This document shows, in pieces, positions 43,985 through 54,081 of a stretch of 64,000 nt of DNA. Origin of the DNA: Anisodus tanguticus (taxonomy: Eukaryota > Streptophyta > Magnoliopsida > Solanales > Solanaceae); contig CM067550.1 in the NCBI GenBank assembly GCA_034509755.1, positions 9,913,001 through 9,977,000 on the forward strand, written 5' to 3'. Each line of letters starts with the position of its first letter. The first letter of the stretch is position 1. The notes below the pieces were generated by a model. That model saw only the letters and a list, made by a program, of their open reading frames with translations. It was not told the origin of the DNA and ran no database searches. Both the position numbers and the translations under genes were made by a program.

Positions 43985-45110
43985 TCATCGGGCTGCTGAA
44001 GATTCAAGGAACTGAAGAACCGGCCCAAGTTGGTTGGAATGGTGTCGGATGCGGACTGATGGGCCTGTGAAAAATAGATTTGATGGGTGCCTGGTTGTGC
44101 TGCTGGATGGGCTCCCAGTATGCTGGGCCGCGGTTGTTGCCACTGCTGTTGTTGGGTCGCGGCTGCTGGTGAGGCCTAGTTGCCAAAAATTTGCCATGGT
44201 AGTGGGCCGACCCACTATGTTGGGTGTTGGGCCTGCTGCCGCTGGGGCTGGCTGGCCCCGACCCCCCTCAAACTTTTCCTTTGCTTCCCCGGCCACCCTT
44301 GCGGCCTCTACCTTTGCCGCCACCGAGGTTGTTCTATGGCAAGTGGTGGTCGGAGTGTGGTGGCTGACTAGCGGGTATGGCGGTTGTCGCGGCGGCATCG
44401 ACTACCAATGCCTTGGGGTTGTGTTCGTCCTGTTTTGCTCGTCTCGTCTCCTCTAATAACAATTGGGACCATGCTTTGTTGAAACTCGGTAGGGGATCGG
44501 ATTGTTGGATCATCGTTGCAATGGTGTTGTATTCACCTTTCGGTAAACCATTAATCAATTGCAAAACCATCTTTGTGTCTGAAATTGGGTTGCCCACATT
44601 AGATAAGTGGTCAGCAATCAATTTTAAACGTTTGCAGTAGTCGGCCATATTTTTGAAAATTTTCAAGACGGGTGGTGTTGAATTGCTCCTTGAGATACAC
44701 GGCACGTGTATGTTTGTTGTCTTAAAAAATCTCCTCTAACTATGTCTATAACTCGTGAGCCGAGGCTCCGGTCTTCATAATAGTATGTTATAAGTCCTTG
44801 GAGATAGTGCGATAGATCTACTGTTTGACGATAGCGTCAAGTCGCCTCCATGTCAAGCCGTCGACGTCGGGTGGGCGGGGATATGTGGTCAAGCACGTTG
44901 TAAGTACATGCATGAATATGGAAGAGTTCAACCCATGACGCGTATTGTCCATCCTCCTAATCAAGAATTAACGGGATGAAGTTCTTGATATTAGTTACGG
45001 CGAAAGCCGGATGAAAGGTGGTGTGGGTGGAAGAGGGAGGAGGATTTGTGACGTCAAGTGTTGAGGAAGAGAAAGCGGGAAAAGCTATGTGGGTCGCGGG
45101 TGGTGCCATG
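43985..45110 (-). pseudogene. copia gag (family D)
   Basis: 44705-44334 shows MADYCKRLKLIADHLSNVG, MVLQLINGLPKGEYNTIATM and SFNKAWSQLLLEETRR, typical of UBN2-type copia gag. A Gly/Ala/Pro-rich tail follows (44398-43985), where a CCHC knuckle would be expected but is not clear. The N-terminal part (to about 45110) is interrupted by stops. Gag forms the virus-like particle shell. Confidence 0.8.
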
Positions 45111-45420
45111 AGGGCTGCCGAAAATTAGTATAGGAATAGAGGGTTTGGGGCAATTGTATATCAGTTGTATACCAGAGGTATACAGGCCTGGTCGGGAGAT
45201 ATGGGGTTCGGGTTGGTTGTATATCACCTGTATACCAGTTGTATACGGGCCTATTTGGAGAAGAAGAAGAAGGGATGTGGCGGCTGTATATCAGCGGGGA
45301 GCAGTGGTATACCGACGGTGTACAACTGATTTGCGCTGGAAAAGGGAGATGGAAAATTAGGGTGGTGGCGGCCGACAATAGGGTTTAAGGTAGGGAGGGA
45401 TTTTTTGGCTCTTGATACCA

Positions 45421-45597
45421 CGTAGAATAATGTAAATCTCCTTGTCTTGAGTCCTTTCATTAATACAATATATACATATTGTATACAATTGTAGTCCTAA
45501 TGGAATAAGGATCTCTACTTTACATAAATACACTAACATATTAATTATAGAATATTACATAATATACGGTGAATATATATAAATATATTCACTATCA
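45421..45597 (-). repeat. 5' LTR of copia family D
   Basis: Partner of 41596-41771; borders the primer site at 45407-45420. Its plus-strand start is CG instead of TG, a point change at the end. Confidence 0.9.
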
Positions 45598-45602
45598 GGT
45601 GG

Positions 45603-46926
45603 TGTCGCGGTCGAGCCTTAAAGATGAAAACTTTTTTACAATAAGAAGTGCTTTCCCTCTAAAAGATGAATCCGAATTAATCGAGTATCAAAAATTACCA
45701 AACATTGAATAAAAAATAAAAAATATTATAATGTGGGGGAAAAAGCAAGGTATAATTCAACTATGTGGGAAAAAAGTAAAGTTGTTATGCTTAGCTTCTT
45801 CCCAAAAATGAAAAATGGTTATTTGAGTAATGGCAGAATCAGGAGGAAGGGAAAATTAAAGAAAATGGTGGCAAATAGTAACTTCTGATCCAAAGGATTC
45901 ACCGTCGTAGTTATAATCCCAACATTCTCGAAAACAATTTCACCATCTGAATGCACATGGATCACTTGTATCAATAACGTGTTGCTAATTACAAAAATAA
46001 ATCCTAAATTAAGGGTATAGGAAAAATCACTTTGTTTTGTTTGAAAACCATGGTGTAGTTACTAGGGTTTTGTTATTATTAGGGTAGTAATATCACAGTA
46101 TAGTAACTACAACAATTTATTTATTTTTCATAATGTAATTAGAGTGTAATTCTCAATATCATGATTGAATTGATTGCACAAGTGTAATTACATAATTAGA
46201 TATTCCTTACTTTAAATAAAAGTTAATTATAAAAAAAAAATCAAATAAACATGTAAATAAATTTTAATAGTGTAAAAAATATATGTGCATATGGTAATTT
46301 CACCACATAATTACCACCAATTTTTTGTCCCTTGAAAATGGGAGAGTGTAACTGTTTCCTCAATTACACTCAATTTTATATTGACCAAGTTATTACTGGC
46401 AAACAAACATGTCATCACAATGCATGCTTCTATATACATAATGATATACCTATCACATACCAACTGAAAAGATGTATTCTCATTTCAGTTTATCCTTAAC
46501 CATGGATAATTTATGTGATTTAGTGTAACCACTGAATTCTAGCGCAGTTTTTCTGTACTTAAAGTTATTTAGGTTATAATTTGAAAAAATAAAAAAGGAT
46601 ATTTCGGGGAAATTGGAGTTTATTAGAATTTACGGATCTTTAGTGTGAGGCGGAGACAAAATTTAAAGTTTATGGTTATGACTTTGCCACCAAATTCATT
46701 ATTAGTTTGTTTTAGTTACTGACTTAGTGGGTTCGTAATTAAATATTTATACACATTTAATAAAATTACTAATACAAATACAAGATCTAAGCAAAAGCTA
46801 AAAGCTTCGTTCTAACACATTCCTAATATTGTAGCCCGCCCTGGTTCCAAGGCAACATAGGTAGACTCCATGTATCCAAATTCCTCAAGGAAAAATTGTC
46901 TAAATTAACCCCCTCAATAATGATTA
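45603..46926. other. Intergenic; possible MITE at about 46038-46408
   Basis: No gene is seen. A possible MITE has TGTTTGAAAACC on the left and TTGTTTGCCAGTAATAAC on the opposite strand at the right, with A/T-rich, partly self-complementary sequence between ('taattacactcaatttt', 'aattagagtgtaatt'). Ends and duplication are not certain. Confidence 0.35.
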
Positions 46927-47993
46927 TGAAATAAATAATCCCTTAATTATTTTCATTAATGAAATAGTATATATACAATTTACAATTTTCATAATATGGA
47001 AAATCCTATATCTATTCTACTTCCAAAATCCTATTCTAGTTGTACAAGAATCCTACAATTATGGTAAGTGTACAATGCTAATTATATACAAATAATATGT
47101 TACCATAAAAAGGATATACACGGCTGTGTATACCGTGTATATCACAGTTTCCCACTTGTTATGGGATTCCGTGTATACACTTGTATATTTTCACACCCCC
47201 GCAGTCATAGTGGGCGGTCTTCGTACGTTGAGACTATCCCTAAAATCTTCAAATAGGACCGAGGAAAGAACCTTAGTAAAGATGTTTGCAATTTGGTACC
47301 TGGAATGAACATGTAAGACGAGTACTTGTCCACGAGCTACCTTTTCGCGAACAAAATGGATATCCATCTCAATATGTTTAGTGCGCTGGTGTTGAACTGG
47401 ATTCCCCGAAAGAAATATGGCACTAATATTATCACAATATACCAAGGTAGCTTTCAGAATGGAAAAGTGAAGCTCCAAGAAAGATTACGTAACCAACATG
47501 ATTCCGAAACCACAATGCTACCCCTCGATACTCGGCCTCTGCATTGGAGCGGGATAAAGTAGCATGTCGTTTGGCAGACCATGAGACCAAGTTATCACCA
47601 AGAAACATGCAATAACCAGACGTGGAGCGTCTAGTATCTGGACAGCCACCCCAATCAGCATTTGTATACGAGACAAGTGTAGACGTCGATGAAGCATATA
47701 AATGTAATCCATAGTCAAGTGTCCCCTGGATGTATCGAATAATGCGTTTGAGCGCATTCATGTGTTCAACCCTGGGATCATGCATAAATAAACACACATG
47801 TTGTACGGCATACGTAATAACTGGCCTCGTGAAAGTAAGATACTGAAGAGTCCCTACAAGGCTGCGATAGTGGGTTGGATCCTCGTAAGGTGAGCCGGTC
47901 GTAGCACCCAGCTTGGGTTTAGTATCAACTAGAGTAGAAGTAGAGTTGCACGAGGACATACCAGCTCGCTCAATGATCTCCGCTGCATATTTC
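46927..47993 (-). mobile_element. Ty1/copia remnant (family C): 3' LTR, RNase H, RT end
   Basis: 46927-47195 is an LTR of the family found at 15907-16205 (TGAAATAAATAATCC, 'ttttcataatatgg', ends TTTTCACA), followed by the polypurine tract GGGGGTG on the minus strand. 47478-47191 is RNase H end (LVYCDNISAIFLSGNPVQHQ, RTKHIEMDIHFVREKV, QIANIFTKVL). 47990-47520 is RT end and RNase H start (GTLQYLTFTRPVITYAVQHV, IQGTLDYGLHLY, YTNADWGGCPDTRRSTSGY). Everything upstream is missing and a G/C-rich repeat is joined at about 47994. Confidence 0.85.
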
Positions 47994-48065
47994 CGAGAAC
48001 CCGAGAGCCCACAGCCCCACACCCCGAGAGCCCGAGATCCCGAGAGCCCGAGAGCCCGAGAACTC
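47994..48065. repeat. G/C-rich (CCCGAGAG)n-type repeat at an element junction
   Basis: About seven copies of CCCGAGAG/CCCGAGAA-like units, two interrupted by 'cccacagccccacacc'. On the minus strand the repeat stays open and is fused in frame to the RT remnant, giving SRALGLSGSRALG-type repeats. Very different base composition from its surroundings. Confidence 0.8.
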
Positions 48066-48130
48066 GAAACCGGACCGGACGGGCGGCGGCGCGCGTGTGG
48101 TCTTTCCTCGAACCGAAGCACATCTAGGTC

Positions 48131-48459
48131 CTCCCTCCTTTAAACACATGGGATACCCCTTGGGGTCCCAAACCCCAAACCAATTTCGAGTCTTATATAC
48201 ACAACAATTCTTTCTTCCTCTACCGATGAGGGAGAATTACACACAATACCACACTTTCCATGCTTCAAACACCTTACTTCGTGAACCAATATCTCTTTCA
48301 TTTCTCAATGAAATTTGACGATTCTTGGCTCTACGGTTATCTACGTACTTAGTAGATCATGCATGTGTGAAGAACCAAATTCTCTAATATGCGTAACACT
48401 AGTGTTTAAGCCGTTAAAGTTGGTCGGTCGCAACTCCCGTCAAAGGCAAATTTCCAACA
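48131..48459 (-). repeat. LTR segment of copia family A (second copy)
   Basis: Matches 13150-13491 over its length, ends AAATTTCCAACA like it, and keeps a minus-strand TATA box (GTGTATATAAGAC, about 48193-48205). No internal sequence of family A is next to it, so it is a truncated or solo LTR. Confidence 0.65.
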
Positions 48460-49984
48460 GATACAACACTCTTTAGGACAGTCACAGGGGAGATACTCAA
48501 AAAATAATGTCCAGGTGCCTTGTACAATAGTAAATCATCACACAAAAGTCAATTATCCTTGAGCTTTTAACTAGAAAATTGATAAAAATTTCACAACCCA
48601 ATAGAAATTGCTCAAATTTTGAGTACACAAGTTTTTTAAAAAATGCATCAAGCAGAGTGACCGTGCAGGCAAAGGAGGAACGCAAAATTTCTGAGGAATA
48701 ATAAAATGTGCAATGACCTTGGTTCCTTCACCTTATTGTTTAATGCAGAAGTCTTCCCGGCAGAGTTATTATTTTTTATTGAAGTAGGTTTAGAATATCT
48801 TCTTGTTGGAACCATTCCAACTTAAATATTTTTCCTTTCTTGTTTTGATTACAAAAAGACTTAGTTAATATTAAAACAGATCGATCCATTAACAAATTAT
48901 GAACCAAAACTCGGTTTGAACGCATTCAAGAAAATAATAATATTTCTCAAAGAAGTCAACTATCACAGCAGAAATTACTTCCCCAACTTCTTAGAAATGC
49001 TTGTTCTTCTTTGTTCAGTTGATTGTCCCAACATTCAATAAGGAAACAAAAACCAAGGCTTCAACAAGTATAGGCGGATGCACTTTAATGCAATTGCGAA
49101 ACTAGAAATTTATCTAAGAGTACTCAAGAGCTTTCAAAATTTAATATACATGTGTGTGTGTGAATAATGTGTATATTTGACCTATATATGTAGAAGACTG
49201 TAGTATAATTATCCAGCGAAGAGTGTTCAACTGACCATCCTTCGGGCTATGTGGATAGGCCCTTGTTTGTACGACAAAAGTGCTATTAAACTATATATCA
49301 AATTGAAATATTTTTCAAATATATACACCGTCGCTAAGTTCAGATTCATTGTCATAAAAAAGTGACAAATACACTAGTAATTTGTGTATATTGAATTAAA
49401 ATCATGGATCCACCTTTGGCTTCATGAATAACTATATCAATATTGACGTTATACATCAAACAAGAGTAAGTGTAGCTCCATCGTTTAGAATTCCAATTTT
49501 GGTGAAATTTCATTCTCTCTGATATTCATCTGGCAAATGTCAATTTATAGTACAGTATATGTTCGTAAAAGAATGAAACATAACAGGGACAAGAGCTCGC
49601 CAGGCATCAATTAGTGCCTTGTATATTTCAAGAAATGAGACTAACCCAAAATACACCAGGTAGTGGAAAGCTTTTAGCCCAAAACCAGAGAAACTTGTGT
49701 TATCTTTCTAGCTTGCTTAATATTGCTTCCATTGGAGGCAGTTCCTTCAAAATTTGAGCCCAGTCAGGCATCCCCTGCAGAGTTGGTAAATATTACCTAA
49801 AATCTAATAATTAACCCATATAAGAATCTATATAAATATATAAAAGCAGGACATCAGCCTGCTGACGTGGCGCAACTAAAACACAGGGATTGTATTGACC
49901 TTTTTTTTTACAAATTTTTGACAATTAATTCCAACTTTTCATGCTAAACTATCAGGTCCGCGGCCAAACAAAAATGCCGCGTCA
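48460..49984. other. Intergenic; no gene; possible Helitron start
   Basis: A/T-rich sequence with a short (TG)n near 49150. From about 49829, 'tctatataaatatataaaag' then 'caggacatcagcctgctgacgtggc' looks like a plant Helitron 5' end, but no 3' hairpin with CTRR end is seen before the gypsy insertion. Not firm. Confidence 0.35.
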
Positions 49985-50068
49985 GTCCGCTTGGACAGCT
50001 CAATTGGTTATCAAGTGGATATTTGAAAAATGGCCAAGGATCGAATCCCGTCAGCGGCAGTGTGGGGG
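49985..50068 (+). repeat. tRNA-derived SINE head, interrupted by the gypsy element
   Basis: ACAGCTCAATTGG (about 49995-50007) resembles an A box and GGATCGAATCC (50038-50048) is a good B box; spacing is about 30 bp. The sequence stops at GGGGG, where the gypsy LTR begins. The downstream part should be on the other side of the gypsy element, off the window. Confidence 0.55.
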
Positions 50069-51949
50069 TGTCGCGCCCGATTTTGACCCGACCTCCCCGC
50101 GAGAGGTCGGAAGCGGAGCACGGACTTATTCCGGTGATTCCTGGGTAAAGAATTGAGGAGTCGCCACCTAATTATTTTTACGGTGAATTAGGACACCTAA
50201 ATATTAACTAAATCTTTGCAATGTAAACTCCGTTTTTAAGGTCTGCGAAACTAGTGAGATTCTAGGTAAGGGTTCTTTATTATCCTAAAGGGAAGGGGTT
50301 AGGCATCCTTTAAGATCCGCTAACTTGCGGTTATCCGGTCAAACTCAGGTTAATTATTGTTTAGAAAAGATGCATGTTTTAAAGGTATAATAGATAAAAA
50401 GATGTTTGCAAATATGATGCATTTTATACAAGTACGTATTCGGATGACATAAAAGAAAGATACATGTAAAGTTTTTAGAAAACATGCATTTGTGACAATA
50501 AATTCTTTATAATGGCAAAGAAGCGAATCTTTCAAAAATCAACAAGTTGCAAAAAATAATAATAAAAAGATTAACTTATTTGTATAATTAATTGAAGCAA
50601 ATAAAGATGACAAAAGTTGTTTTAAAAATCTTGAATAAGCGTGACGAGCCTAAAATAAATAACTAGCGGAGGATTTCTAAGTTTGAATTCAACCGAGCCT
50701 ACAAATAAATAAGCTAGCGACGGGTTTCAAATCTTAAACTAACCTATGAATTAATCCTAAGTTTGCCTATTCTAAGCATTTCAATAATTACATAAGTGCG
50801 ATAAATAATATTACAATACAAAGCGGAATAAAAGTTTGAATTAAGGAAAGAAATAAAAATAAATAAACTCCGAGGAATATTTGTCTTTATTTGCTTTAAT
50901 CCTGCAAGTCATCACGAACAAACGGTTAGAAACAAGTTAAATACAAATAACTTCATATCCGTATTCAAAACGGTGAATGTTTTGATCACGGAGGGCTCGA
51001 ACTTAAATTTTTGAAAAGAACATTCCAATCACGTCGTGGTGCAAACATAGGACTAATATGGTTTATTTTGATTGCCTCGCCTACTAAACGTGTTGGTCTC
51101 TCGGGTGAAATAGAAAAGATCACTATAATCACGTCGTGGCTGCGAATATATAATTCACCTCGCCTACTAAACATGTTGATCTCGGATGAAATAGGTTTAA
51201 GTCTTCATCATTGCCGAAGTTATATTTCCGTCTTTGCAATCGTGGAGGCCTCAAAATCGACGGATATTTTCATCGGCCAAAGTGCGATATCGTGTTCAAA
51301 TCAGTAAAATTAAAATTGAAACAAGAAAAAAAAGAGCAGAGTAGCGATAGCGTAGCGAGCGTAGCAGAAAACGAGAGCGAAAAAAAAGTTTCCGAAAATG
51401 ACGCGGTGTCTAGTTTAAAGCAAGTAAAACAAGAGAATATCCGTTGCACGGATGCTTAAAACAAGAACCGAAAAACGCAGCAAATAGTAAGCGAGAAAAC
51501 AGAGAGGCATAAAACAATTTCCGAAAATGACGCGGTGTCTAGTTTAAAACAAAAACAAGAGAACAAATATTTGAATCGAAACAGTGAACGAAATAGAAAG
51601 CAATGTTTGAAAAATGCGGTGTTCAGATTTAAAACAAGTAAAAAATGATAAAACGATAAAACAAAGAATCAAACGGGGAGCAAAGCGAAGCGAAAAAAAA
51701 CAGCGCCGAACAAATCGCGGTATTTATTCGAAACAAGAAAAAATTGATAAAATATCCGTCGCAAGAAATTTAAAACAAGTAAACTTAATAACAATAATAT
51801 ATCCTACGGATGTCTAAAACAAGTTAAACTAAAAAAAACAGAGAAGCGAAACGAAAGAAAAGCTCGGCCTCGAATTCAATTTCGTCGGCCTTAATGCGAT
51901 ATTAATAAAACAAAAACGGTGCCAAAGAAACGAGCAAAGTGAGCAATTT

Positions 51950-52565
51950 AAAATACCCGACCCGAGTTCGAAATTTCGGAAATATCCAAATCGGGTCGAC
52001 CCGACCCGAATCAATGACCCGACCCGAATCGGTGATTCATACCCGAAATCGATTTCAGTATCAGTTTCGGATAACCAACATACAAAAATATGAAATGCAA
52101 GGATTCGAAAACGTTACCCAAACCAAGGTCGACCCGACCCGGTCGTTGACCCGACCCGAATTGGAAACTCAACCCGAAATCAAATATCCACCAAATTCGA
52201 TAACCAACATACATAAATATGAAATGCAAGAATTCGGAAAATGTTACTCAAATCGGGTCGACCCGACCTGTGTCAGTTGACCGACCCGAATTGGAGTTTC
52301 AACCCGGAATCAAATAATTTCATCAATTTCGGATAACCAATGATAACAACAGAAGCAATGTAAGAAAATTGGAAATTTAAATCGGGTCGTCCGACCCGGC
52401 AAGAATCCGACCCGAAAATCGGTGATCCAAATCAAATCTTAACACCAAATTCGGATAACCAACATACATAAATATGAAATGCAAGAATTTGAAAATGTTA
52501 CCGAACCGGGTCGACCAAGTCGGGTCGACCGGTCGGGTCGACCCGAGTCGGGTCGACCCGACCCG
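51950..52565. repeat. Dispersed GGGTCGACCC / ACCCGACCCGAAT repeats inside the LTR
   Basis: The motif 'cgacccgacccgaat' or its complement recurs at about 51955, 51994, 52017, 52129, 52149, 52258, 52282, 52382, 52415 and 52505-52565, often as a GGGTCGACCC palindrome. Related longer blocks (ttcggataaccaacatac, 'aaatatgaaatgcaag') alternate with them, so the region is a decayed tandem array of about 120-130 bp units. Confidence 0.75.
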
Positions 52566-52780
52566 AAATCGTGAAGAAAAATCGAGAATCAAAGGGGATG
52601 ACAAACCTTTTCGGACTTGATTCTTGAACAACAAAGAAGCCAAAATGCTTTAAACTCAAGAACACAACAAAATATTTATGTATATATGGAATAATCTTCC
52701 GAAAATCTAATTTTCTCCCCCGAAAATCTTTTTTTCTCCCCCGAAAATCTTCTCCTCAAAATGAAGAACAACATGGGGTA

Positions 52781-52787
52781 TTTATAG
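52781..52787 (-). promoter_or_regulatory. LTR TATA box
   Basis: The minus strand reads CCACCTATAAATACCCC, about 910 bp from the LTR start. It would place the transcription start near 52755, leaving a long R-U5 of about 2.7 kb. Confidence 0.6.
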
Positions 52788-52839
52788 GTGGATTCCCCCC
52801 CAAGAATCGAGTTTGAAATTCGAATTAAAGGTAAAGATT

Positions 52840-53280
52840 TCTGAATTTGGGAAGCGGATTTTAGGGGGGTATGGGCGTGGGTCGAAGTGACGGGAGGGGT
52901 GTGGTGGTGTCAGGGTTGGTGGCGGGGAGTGGGTGGTGGCGGTGGGCGAGGTGACCGGTCGGATGCTGGGGGGTGCGGGGTGTGCGGCGATTTGAAGGGT
53001 TAGGGGTTAGGGTTTATATTTTTTTTTTGATTTTGATTTTTTCGTTTTGGTTTTGGTTTAAAAGGGGTAAGGGGAATGGGTCGGGTTGGAGTTTTGGGTT
53101 GTGGGAATTGGGTTGGGGTTTTGGTTGGGATTTTATTTTGTGGGTTTGGTTTTTTAAATGGGATAAAAGGTTGTGGAGGGTTGGGCTTGGAAGATGGGGT
53201 GGCCGATTGGGCTTCGGTTTTGGGCCAAAAATTTGGGGTTGTAGAATGTTTTGGGTAGAAATTGTTTTGGTTTAGGAAAT
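52840..53280 (+). repeat. G-rich tract in LTR U3 (quadruplex-prone)
   Basis: The plus strand is strongly G/T-rich with many GGG and GGGG runs (for example 'gctggggggtgcggggtg' near 52966, 'gggttaggggttaggg' near 52997). The sense strand of the element is correspondingly C-rich. Open frames of 60-100 codons here come from the skewed composition. Confidence 0.7.
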
Positions 53281-53697
53281 AAAAAATGGGTTAGAAATTG
53301 TTTTGGGTTTAAAAATATAAAAGGGGTTATGGATTAAAAATATAAAAAGGGGCTTATTATTAAAACATATTTATATATATATTTTTTGTAAAAGATGTGA
53401 ATTATTTAAAAATAACGTAACAATGTGATAATAATAAAATATAATGTTTTGCGAAATGTTTAATGCTTAATAAAAAATGGAAATGCGATGCAATTTTGCG
53501 AGAATAAAATAACATAGAATATTATGGATAAAACTTATGATTGTGATAAAAATGCAAATGACAAGAAATGCGAATAATAATAATAATAAGATATATACAC
53601 ATATATGCCTATATTTAAAAAATTGTTTTAAAAGTGTCAAAAATATTAAAAATTACGAATAAAATCATAAAAGATGGGACAAAATTGGGTGTCAACA

Positions 53698-53712
53698 GAT
53701 GCCCCTCTTTGG
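53698..53712 (-). other. Polypurine tract of the gypsy element
   Basis: The minus strand reads GCCAAAGAGGGGCATC directly before the LTR start TGTTGACACC. It is the expected primer for plus-strand DNA synthesis. Confidence 0.8.
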
Positions 53713-54081
53713 CCGGAAACGATGAAAGAATTTTCGGACAAAGAAGTTGACCGAGTAGCCAATTTTGTCCCGATCGTCGGGACTGCCTGGTAAGAAATAG
53801 AATCCCGAGGGGTATAGAAGTTGCAAAACATAATGCAGATTCGGGAAATAATGCCCCAGTGTCGAGTTATGATGACACTGGTCGCAGATGTGACAAAACT
53901 ATTGGGAAAGAGCGGATCGACGTTCGAAGTAGGTCGTTGACCATTTTGCCTCGGTTCGCCGTAAGAGATAGTTCCACGTTGTGATGAAGTTCCTGCAAAT
54001 TAAAAACTTCTGCAAACTAAAGCTTAAGATATAATTAGTGTATAATCATGTTGCATACAATGTGTATATGAGAATATGACT

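Larger units (their letters stand above)
41591..45602 (-). mobile_element. Ty1/copia element (family D), both LTRs and target duplication
   Basis: The flanks are GGCGG (41591-41595) and GGTGG (45598-45602), a 5-bp duplication with one change. The LTRs are short (41596-41771 and 45421-45597, about 177 bp) and differ at very roughly one base in ten by eye, so the copy is old. Next to the right LTR, the minus strand has TGGTATCAAGAGCC (45407-45420), a primer site complementary to the 3' end of initiator Met tRNA. Gag, protease/integrase, RT end and RNase H are present; most of RT is missing. Confidence 0.92.
50069..53697 (-). repeat. 3' LTR of the gypsy element (3629 bp)
   Basis: The minus strand starts TGTTGACACCCAATTTTGTC at 53697 and ends GACA at 50069 (plus-strand TGTCGCGCCCG). 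A polypurine tract borders the start. The LTR contains a TATA box at 52781-52787, clustered GGGTCGACCC palindromes at 51950-52565 and a G-rich tract at 52840-53280. From 50155 on the plus strand: 'gagtcgccacctaatt', then 'ggtaagggttct' and 'ggggttaggcatcc', a pattern shared by many plant gypsy LTRs. Confidence 0.88.

Noticed and set aside
43985..44456. Plus-strand 140-codon frame over copia gag
   Set aside because: Antisense shadow of the Gly/Pro-rich gag tail.
49985..50068. Genuine tRNA gene
   Set aside because: A- and B-box-like motifs exist, but arms do not pair as a cloverleaf; a SINE head fits better.
52973..53275. Trp/Gly-rich 100-codon frame
   Set aside because: Result of the G/T-rich tract in the LTR; no conserved domain.
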